Assembly: GCA_016617855.1 (NCBI GenBank) | Contig: JAECUM010009412.1 | Span: 1-64,000 of the forward strand | Source of the DNA: Megalonaias nervosa | Taxonomy: Eukaryota > Mollusca > Bivalvia > Unionida > Unionidae | Reading direction: 5' to 3' | DNA length: 64,000 nt | Translations under genes and position numbers: made by a program | Shown: positions 55,776 to 64,000 of the stretch, in pieces | Layout: every line of letters starts with the position of its first letter | Numbering within the stretch: the stretch's first letter is position 1 | Notes under the pieces: model-generated | What the model was told of the DNA's origin: nothing | The model's database searches: none | The model's input: the letters and a program-made list of their open reading frames with translations, nothing else

Positions 55776-56339
55776 AAATCCAAATCACACACACACTGAG
55801 GTTGCTTAGTGTGCCTGTCTGTGTGAAACTTAGAAAACAAAGGCAAACGTTTAATGAGTTTCTAAAGACAAGTTGAATAAACACCATAGAATAATCATCA
55901 TCATCATCTGTACTAACCGCATTCTCTAAGGTGTCAGCTTGTTAAATCAAGAATAGTCTTGAAGTCACTATTGACGCAATTCTTGAACTCTTCAATCAGT
56001 ATGAGCTGTGAGATTATTATAACCATTATCAAGCTTCTTGACTGTTCAAATTCTCGTGCCCCTCTCAATATAAATAGTTCTCTTTCTACAATTTCTAAAC
56101 CATTGATGATATGCCTCATGTACCAATTCTTAACCTTTCTTAACCGTTCAAGATACATTCCTTGACATTATAAGTATCAGTTTGTTATACCAACAGTGAA
56201 ATGCAGACTTCGCGAGCTTTGCCAGTAAATGTACTTCTTAATAACAGATTACAACGCTCGCTTGGCCATTCATATTTTCAACAATTTTCTTAAAACGAAT
56301 CAACCTCCTTTTCTTTAAAAGGGTTGAAAACCTAATATG

Positions 56340-57180
56340 CTTGATATCATCAAAACTTGAATTTGTTTATTTAGGGGAAGAGAGTGTTCTACGTGGCAGA
56401 TCTAATTCCATTAATTTAAACTTCGCAGATAAATTTCTCTCTTTCTTCCTTCTCTTTGTCCATTTATCTTGCTTTTTCTTCTTGTTGTTTTTGCGTTTCT
56501 CTGGCTTCCTTCTCTCTTTGCATTTGCACTAGCATTTGCACTTGCATTTGCACTAGCATTTGCACTAGCATTTGCACTTGCATTTGCACTAGCATTTGCA
56601 CTTGCATTTGCACTAGATCTTGCATATGCTGAAACATTTAGACTCTACTTACACCTAATGTTTAAACTGTAATTCCCTTAAATTCTTATTCGAACCAAAT
56701 AGAGACTTACTTAGCAAACTCAAAGAACGTTTATAAAGAAAACCCTTTCTTATTAAGCAGTGAATGAAAATATGTTATTTCTTGCTTAGTTATAGAATCT
56801 TTCACTTCACAAAGACCATATTGTTTTGCAAGCTCAAGCAACTCGTCCTTTTTAAAGAAATCTCGCCCCTCCTGGGTATGATGTGTAACAAAGTTCTCTA
56901 CTTTATATGTTAATGTGAAAGTTTCTTTAACTATAAATTTCCAACATATGTGAAACTAAATAACCAGGGAATAAGAAAAGTTCAAACCAAAGTGAAATTT
57001 AAATTTCAAAAGCAAATACAATTTCTCTGAAATATTCTAAACAAATTCGAATAGCGGACAAGCACCCCAATTTCATGTTACGAATCTATAGTCTTAAAAT
57101 AAGTAACAAGAAAGTACGAAAACCAACAGGTTTAAAGTATTATTTTTTCCTTAAAAACGTCAATAATGAAAATCTTGTTG
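56340..57180 (-). pseudogene. Fragment of a second Gmr1-like element: LTR end and gag
   Basis: Read on the minus strand, an LTR end (CTTATTTTAAGACTATAGATTCGTAACA, upper part 57076-57180) is followed by gag pieces: DELLELAKQYGL-type and KQEIT-type segments, then RSLSLLSKSLFGSNKNLRE, then a coiled coil built from a 12-bp tandem repeat and a charged REKEARETQKQQEE stretch. This matches the gag layout at 9771-10390. Stops and shifts are frequent. The rest of the element is not seen below 56340. Confidence 0.6.
56520..56614 (-). repeat. 12-bp tandem repeat encoding VQM(Q/L) coiled coil
   Basis: About eight copies of TTTGCACT(A/T)GCA on the plus strand. On the minus strand they read GTG CAA ATG C(A/T)A, giving VQMQ/VQML units in the gag frame. 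Confidence 0.9.
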
Positions 57181-58184
57181 TCATTTCTTTGTTTTAAACG
57201 ACTGGTAATCGACATCGTGCTTTCACCTGAAGACTATTTATGATGTCTAATTGGTATTAAATTAAAATATTTCTTGTTATAGATACTCCTGCAAAACAAA
57301 GTCATGTCTTGAAGAGGATTTTTACCTGAAGACTACTTATAAAATCTTGGTGGTCCTAAATTGGAATGGTGCTGGTCGAAAGTTGAATGTGGCTTCTGCT
57401 ACGAAATGCTCTTGTCTTTTCACATCTTAACCAGAATGTCATTTTGACATGGGGGATTTCAGCAGAAACGTTCTTATGGTGTCTAATTGGTCTGAAAAGA
57501 AGAAAATTAAATCTGACCTCCAATATGGAAAACATGGTGGCAATCTTAGAAATATCGAATTCTCTGCTCCTACCAAACTTATGGCTATATCAACATGTGA
57601 TGTTCGACTAAGGGCGTCCTCCAATGAATACAAATGGGTGCCAATCACAAATTCAATATGGCTGTCATGATGGCAGTTTAGAAAACGTCACTCTCATGGA
57701 CATCATATAGACATGAGGTTTTCACCAAAAGACATCTAATATTATCTACTTGGTCTTTAATGAAAACGATACCAATCTCACATCCCCTATTTCCACCTCA
57801 ACAACTATTTCGAGAATCGTTTTATAGCTGAAGCAGATCAGAGATGGTAGCAGTTTAAAGGCTGAAATGTCTTATCTTAAATTCTGTCACTGAATGAGAG
57901 CGTGGGAGTTTTACTATTAGGAGAATGACTGGAATATAAAAAAACCTAAATTTCTCAGCTACTTATGAAATTTAAATTTGAAGCGTTTTATGGCTAGTCT
58001 CTGCATTTTAACTTGAAAGGATGAAACTAATAAGATCGCTTGGAATGGGTCCAGGATACAGTTCAAGGGAACATTATTGTAAATGGACACTTGATCTTAC
58101 GAAAGGTGTGGTTTTAGCAATGACATTATGATATTTGTATTCATCTATAATGTGGTGAAAAAAGAATACAATTAAGGTCGCATA

Positions 58185-58781
58185 TAGGATTGACTAGAAC
58201 GTCTTAATATGCAACCGTTTACCATAATATATTAATATCCCTTATAATGGATTGACTACAATGTTTTAATATGCCATATATTGGATTGTATACGGTGTCT
58301 TAATATGCCATATATATTGAATTGACTACAGCGTCATACATATTTACCACAGCCTATTAATATGCCATACATTGTATTTACCACTGTCTATTAATATGCT
58401 ATACATTGTATTTACCACTGCCTATTAATTGCCATACATTGTATTTATCACTGCCTATTAGTATGCTATACATTGTATTTCCCACTGCTTATTAATATCC
58501 CATACAACGTATTCAACACTGCCTATTATTATGCCATATATTGTATTTACCACTGCCTATTAATATCCCATACATTGTATTAACCATTGCCTATTAGTAT
58601 GCCACACATCTTATTTAATAATACCTGTTAATATGCCATACAATGTATTTACCACTGCCTATTATCATGCCATATATTTTATTTACCACTGCCTATTAAA
58701 ATGCCATACATTGTATTTACCACTGCCTGTTAGTATGACACACGTCATATTTAATACTACCTATTAATATGCCATACATTG

Positions 58782-58783
<2 letters not shown>
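58185..58783. repeat. Satellite-like tandem array, unit about 34-37 bp
   Basis: About sixteen diverged copies of a unit containing TTTACCACTGCCTATTAATA followed by TGCCATACATTGTA. Confidence 0.88.

Positions 58784-58813
<30 letters not shown>
58784..58813. repeat. (CT)n microsatellite
   Basis: About 15 CT units directly at the end of the satellite array. Confidence 0.97.
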
Positions 58814-58816
<3 letters not shown>

Positions 58817-58866
58817 ATGCAATATATCCGATTTATCACCATATAGCGTATTTACCGTCTTCAAAA

Positions 58867-58970
58867 GAGAATCCAATGCTGGACATGCTGACGAGTATGA
58901 ATGTCAGTTCTCCGCCAAAATAAATGACTGGGTTTCTAAATTCAGCAAGAGGTCAGACGGAGAGACACAG
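58867..58970 (+). pseudogene. SIAE exon-5-like fragment
   Basis: It encodes ESNAGHADEYECQFSAKIND and DGETQ, clearly related to exon 5 at 18665-18795 (ESNAGNAARYACQF). The acceptor AG/G is altered to AAAAGAG, and the FPFGFVQ end with its donor is missing. Same strand as SIAE, about 35 kb downstream. Confidence 0.8.
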
Positions 58971-59639
58971 ATTTGCTTTTTGCATAAAGAAAACGCGAAT
59001 TAGATTTTTTTTTTACTTCGGTATGCCGATTTAAAACTTTTGACTGTGTAAAAGAAAGAATGAATACACTATTGAATTCTGGGCGTTCTTCAATGGTTAA
59101 CTAATTTCTAGCCGTTTAGGATGGTACATCAACAAGAAGGAAATGAAATGATATTAAAATGCATTCGAATATTAAAAGTTTCAAATTTCATGCTAGAGTA
59201 TGTCGCATCTTTCTTCTAAAGTAAAATCAAAACAAGAAGAAGATAGCTTTCTCTGTATGGGCTAATCGCCCGTGGAAGGGTATACTACCCGTTCTAAGAT
59301 AAAGACATTATGCACCAATCGTTCTAGATTAGCCTCAGAAGTGCAGGTAAGCAGATTACCAAAGGAGAATAGAAAGACTGAGTGGTATAGATTCAGGAAC
59401 TATAATTTGACGAAAAGGTCTTCAGTCATTTAATACTTTCTTAGCTGGAGTTTAGAAGAAAATTGAGCATACCTCTAACATGATTTGAAAACATACACCT
59501 ACTATTCTTTGCCGAAACTTTTTATGTGCTCATTTTTATTGAATAAAGGCTGATAGGACCTAATTTTCAGTTGGAATAAAGGTACCAACAAGCAAGGCAA
59601 AGCAAATAAAACCATCAATACATGTGTCGAAAAACAAAT

Positions 59640-59800
59640 GTCCACGAATCTATATTTATATACAACTGTCCATGTGTGCATGGGTAAATACAACAGTCCA
59701 TGTATGGATTGTTAAATAAAACTATCCATTCATATATGGATAAATAAATCTGTCATACAGGTATCGATAAATACAACCGTTCATGCAAGGTTAAATGAAA
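59640..59800. repeat. Degenerate minisatellite, TCCATG/GTTAAATA family
   Basis: Loose ~30-bp units of the form GTCCATGTATGGATTGTTAAATA, related to the array at 61400-62690. Confidence 0.6.
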
Positions 59801-60320
59801 TTGTATGCGCAGAATAAAAACAAGAAGATTTAAGATAATCCTTCCCCAAGTTTATTTTCAAAGAAAAGCCTATCCATCGCATTCTCGCATTTAAAAAGAA
59901 TCAACACCTCATTTTTCACCTACTAAAACACCCTAGTAACTTTCTTGTCATGTACAAATCCAACGATCTTTATTTAAACAACATAAAAAATACCTAGAAA
60001 ACATACACATGCAAAGATGTTAATGTTCAGTAATGATACTTGTTTCGTGTTCTTTTTCTTTTGTTTGCATTTTGCTTTGCTTGTTTATTTATCAGCTAGC
60101 GTTCTTGGTCTAGATAACAAACTGCAATAGTGAGTAAGGTAAAGAACTGTAATTGACATGAAAGTTGTCAGTAGATATTTCATTCGATATATACTGCTGC
60201 CTTCAAATCAATTAAACTCCATATTTACAACCTTTGCATATTAGCCAACAGATAGAGTATTTAAATTTGAATAATGTTAAAATAGGTGATTCTATTTGTC
60301 ATAAACATTTGCTTTATTAG

Positions 60321-60532
60321 GATCTTTCCAGGTGACAAGGACAGTGTAGTCAGCAGATCCGTGCTAGTGGGGGGGGGAGGGGGAGGGGGGGAGGAGGCAG
60401 TAGAGTATGTGAAAAGGTTTAGAAATCCCGGGGCCGTTTCCATGCAAATTCAATATCCATGTTTCAAATGTGGTGTATGAATTCAACCACAACAAAAGTA
60501 TTATCGAAGTTAGGAGCCACTTTGGATCTCAG
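60321..60532 (+). pseudogene. SIAE exon-7-like fragment
   Basis: It follows a preserved ATTAG acceptor and encodes IFPGDKDSVVSRSVL, corresponding to IHPRDKEDVASRLVL of exon 7; the catalytic His is Phe here. The ARAVAYGEKG part is replaced by a poly-G tract (60369-60392), and a TGA near 60478-60480 interrupts before EVRSHFGS, which matches the end of exon 7. Retention of splice-site context argues for genomic duplication rather than retroposition. Confidence 0.8.
60369..60392 (+). repeat. Poly-G tract in the SIAE pseudoexon
   Basis: A run of G broken by single A residues, unusual in this AT-rich window. Confidence 0.9.
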
Positions 60533-61399
60533 TCTGTGCTAGATCACACCAGGAAAATAATATTCAGAAAACATAAATAATTGTAAGTGAGGTAGTCAAA
60601 CTTATACCTTTTAAATTTATTGTGAACCATATCGTCCAAGCGCTCCAATATGTCGGCACAAAAGAATTGCTGAGTGTCTTTTCTCCAATTCTTCTTTTAG
60701 AGCTTGAAAAAGCGGAAAGGTCGTTGTCGATGAGATTTATAAATTCCAGCTCAACGTTTTCTTCAATGAACATTCTTCTTTAGGACGTCACATATTAGTA
60801 CTTTGTTACGGTTCGGATTTACACATGAAGCGAGAAAACGGAGATCTGCTCCATGCATAGTTTTATCATAGACTGTATACTGACATTTGTACATTAATCG
60901 ATATCGAATGGTTTCAATCAGTCACTGAACAAAAACGGAAATGTTGTTTACTCATCCAGGTAAAAATAACATTATTTGCGTACACCGTTGCATTACACGG
61001 TGCCAATTGTTTTCTCCGTGGACCTTAATGATAATGTTTGGTGAAATGAATATACCGTCTATCCTAGTTTAGCATGCACGTCGTACACTGTCATAGAGAA
61101 CAATGTTATAATGAAACTTTGACGAAGACAAACCCAGGTACTCCATTGCATTGAAGAGAGATAACTGCTGGAAGTAAACAGTGGTAAGAGTTAACAGTCG
61201 TCAATCATTTCGGGTTGAAATTTAGGAGACAACTAAGCATACTTCTGTAATGGTATCAAAATATACATCAAACTATTCTTTACCTTAAGTTTTGGATGTG
61301 CCAATTAGTCAGAAAGTAAAAAAGCGAGTTAAAGTTATTTAGTAAATTTTGAGAGTACCAGATTTACATTTGGAACACCGTACCATGAGAGAGGCAAAT

Positions 61400-62690
61400 A
61401 AATTGAGTTCATGCATCTATGGTTAAATAAAACTGTCAGTGCATGCATGATTGAATACAAACGTATTTGTGGTTAAATAAAACTGTCATTGCATACATGG
61501 TTGAATACAAAGTATGTATGGTTAAAAAAAAAAAAATGCATGCCTGGTTGAAACTTAATGCATGCCTGGTTGAATACAGATGTATGTATGGTTAAATGAA
61601 ACTGTCATTGCATGCATAGTTGAATATAAACGTTATGTATGGTGTTACGAGTCTACGCTCTTGAAATAAGTAACAGGAAAGAGTGAAGACAACAAGCTTT
61701 GTAAAATTTAACAAATACTTTATCCCTAGAATGCCAAGTGAAAAATGAGAGACAAGAACTTACTGTTTTACGAATCAAATCCAAAAATAATCCAAGAATT
61801 AAAAAATAAAAGTCCTAGTATTAAAAAGCCCTGAATGAATCTGAGTTCGAGTCCCGATGAAATCCAAAATGGAAGGCGATGACGTCTGTTGTAGTCTGCG
61901 AAGTGTTGCCGTGTCAACAATCCTTTGTTGAATCACAGAAAACGTTATTCCAGTTTTCAATTCCGTATAAATTTCAATAAATGTCTTTATCCAAGAATTT
62001 TGTAGAGGCACTTGTGTATTTCCAGGGAAAAGAATCACTTGAAATTCAATAATTTTGAAGAAAATAAAAACAAAATTCAACTCAGACAGGTCACAACATT
62101 AATAACAACTTAACGTGTCAATTGTTTGGAGCCCGACTGAATATACCTTTATCAAAACAGTTATACGCTAACTAAGACGCAAAACAGATTCCCGGAAGAG
62201 GGTCAATCTTCTAGAAAAAAACAGAAGTTTGTAACAATAAACACATGTTTCATATTACGTACTCCAAGTATGTCCTTGACTTAACTTAATGATATTTACT
62301 CTGAGAAAGAATTTTAAAAAAGTTAAAAAAAGTTGATTACCAAAACTGTCACTGACTCTGAAACAAGGTCATAAACTAGATACAATATTTCTATTATTAG
62401 TTGCTTATCAATAAAATAAAAAAAAAACAGTTAGGTCACAAGTTACTTTACTATAGTATGTAATGGAATTTAAAAAAAATTAACAAACAGACAATTAAAT
62501 TAAATATACATAACAATGGTTAAATAAAATTGTCAATGTATATATGGTTGAATATAATCATACATTTGATTAGATAAACTGTAAATGCATACACAGTTGA
62601 AGTATATATGTTTAAATAAAACTGTCAATGCATACATGGTTGAATACAAACGTATGTATGGTCAAATAAAACTGTCTAAATTTTGTATGT
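61400..62690. repeat. Minisatellite of ~50-bp units, split by a solo LTR
   Basis: Units alternate GGTTAAATAAAACTGTCA-TGCAT and ATGGTTGAATACAAACGTATGT. Repeats occupy about 61400-61642 and 62516-62690, and the LTR at 61643-62515 separates them. Confidence 0.85.
61643..62515 (-). mobile_element. Solo LTR, family A, 873 bp
   Basis: Read on the minus strand it begins TGTTATGTATATTTAATTTA and ends GACTCGTAACA, matching the LTRs of the Gmr1-like element. The 4-bp duplication ATGG (61639-61642 and 62516-62519) is perfect. Confidence 0.88.
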
Positions 62691-63496
62691 TACTATAAAG
62701 CAGAGTTAAAATAATCCGTTCCAAAATATTCTATGTAACACAAAGAAATAAAAAAAAAACTTTACCTCCCTATAGTATAATTCCCAGTTGCAACACGTTT
62801 CCCGATATTATTCAACATAATAAAAGAAATAAAGGAATTTCAAGCCTTAATCTGGGCGCTCTATATGTCCAGCTTTTAGTTCCTGTCGACAGTAATTGTA
62901 CGTGTGACTGACAACGTTTTACATTGCCTATGGTCGCTTCATACAGACCTATTGCATGGCCCATGAAGGGCACGAGCTTCTCGCCTGGTGAGAACCATTA
63001 CGCTACTATCACAATCATATTACTTACCTGAGTTTGTGTTCTACCGTGAACTTCGGATAATGCGTTTTAGAGCAGTCGACTTCAGATAATATATTTTCAG
63101 GTCTTTATTATACTAAGAATCTATATTATTTAATGCATAAATAAAAGAACGGAATAATTTTAAGTCAGTTTGTGATATCTATTAACCATACAACACAAAT
63201 AATTATGTTGTTTGCAGTAATAATGCAGCCACTGCATAGTTGATTACATCAAACTTCGGACAAATTGATAAGCTGCTTATGGCTTATGGTCTACTTTTTC
63301 ACTATCAAGTATCATGTGCATTATATTTTTTATATGGTTTATGTAATGCTACCGGTAACACCAATGTAATCGAAATACTTTATTGCAAATTTAGTTTGTT
63401 TTATTCTGACCATTTTTACACAAGATGTTTTAATTGATTACATAATAGTGAAAACAAACGTTTAGATTCATTTTAAATTCATTGGTTTTTTAAGTG

Positions 63497-63890
63497 TGTT
63501 TCGTATCGGCTCGTTCAAAAGTAACAAAAGAAAAGAGTGAAGACAACAAGCTTTGTAAGTTTTAACAAAAATAATTTATTTCCCTAAAAAACACTGTGAA
63601 AAGGTGAAAATGTGAAATAGGACTTAAGGTTTGTGAAGAAAATCCAAACATTTATCCTAATACTGAAACAATACAAGTCCTATCACTAAATAATTTTAAC
63701 TGAATCCAGGTTCGAATCTTGATGACGTTCCAAGATGGAGGATGATGACGTCAGATAAAGTCTTTACGCAAATGTCCAGAATTTCACGTTGAACCACAAT
63801 TTGTACTGTACTGTTCCAATTTAGAATGAATTTCACTGAATGTCTTTGTCCTAAACCACTGTGTAGTTCTCCAGGGAAAAATAAATTATT
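63497..63890 (-). mobile_element. LTR of family B, partial
   Basis: It shares the CTGAATCCAGGTTCGAATCT block, GATGACGTCA and the AAAAGAGTGAAGACAACAAG end with the LTRs at 7948 and 11762. The far end is unclear near the window edge. Confidence 0.7.
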
Positions 63891-64000
63891 ATTTAAAGAG
63901 TAGATGAACTCCTATAGCTGTCATCTATAACAAGATACATCTTGAGCTCTACAGATGTAAAGAAAAATAAACAAACTCTTTCCAGCACAAGAAAAAAATA

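Noticed and set aside
57190..57790. Diverged ~130-bp repeats with ACCTGAAGACTA/TCTAATTGGT words
   Set aside because: Similarity between units is too loose to define copy boundaries by eye.

Overview
The window reads as AT-rich nuclear DNA of an invertebrate, most likely a marine mollusc or another lophotrochozoan. The support is indirect: an animal gene with eight visible coding exons and GT-AG introns, tRNA-derived SINEs with a central domain that resembles molluscan MetaSINEs, Gmr1-like LTR retrotransposons and a Polinton/adintovirus-type element. No rRNA gene, intact tRNA gene, CRISPR array or bacterial operon is visible.

Layout. 1-2449: 3' part of a virus-like element, less AT-rich than its surroundings. 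It holds a broken type-B DNA polymerase, a tandemly duplicated polymerase 3' end that carries a TATA promoter, a 48-codon ORF and a broken companion gene. 2450-4956: non-genic, with a 59-bp tandem repeat and a long CT microsatellite. 4957-23870 (+): sialate O-acetylesterase (SIAE) in eight recognisable exons; the signal-peptide exon was not found. Intron 2 holds a dead Gmr1-like Ty3/Gypsy element (8728-16326, integrase upstream of reverse transcriptase), itself hit by a solo LTR; a further solo LTR lies just before it, and another lies 22 bp past exon 6. 23990-30904: no gene recognised.

30905-48848 is the centrepiece: a 17.9-kb Polinton/Maverick (adintovirus-like) element with near-identical terminal inverted repeats of about 121-124 bp. 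Its left arm (minus strand) encodes two unassigned proteins and a probable attachment fibre made of phage-tail-fibre-like 49-residue repeats plus a discoidin-like domain. Its right arm (plus strand) encodes the packaging ATPase, a coiled-coil protein, penton, minor virion proteins, major capsid protein, a basic core protein, an adenain-like protease, a zinc-ribbon protein and a phospholipase A2 region leading into a chromodomain integrase. Two small unknown genes, an HNH endonuclease and a protein-primed type-B DNA polymerase follow. Together these cover replication, integration, capsid assembly and maturation, packaging, membrane penetration and host attachment, so it looks like an integrated virus rather than a simple transposon. 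Most of the large genes carry frameshifts, many in A-runs, or in-frame stops, five of them TGA. The near-perfect terminal repeats sit oddly with that amount of damage.

48849-64000: repeat-rich DNA with a MetaSINE-like SINE, a minus-strand Gmr1-type gag fragment, minisatellites, several solo LTRs, and a decayed partial SIAE paralogue (exon-5-like and exon-7-like pieces, catalytic histidine lost) about 35 kb downstream of SIAE on the same strand.
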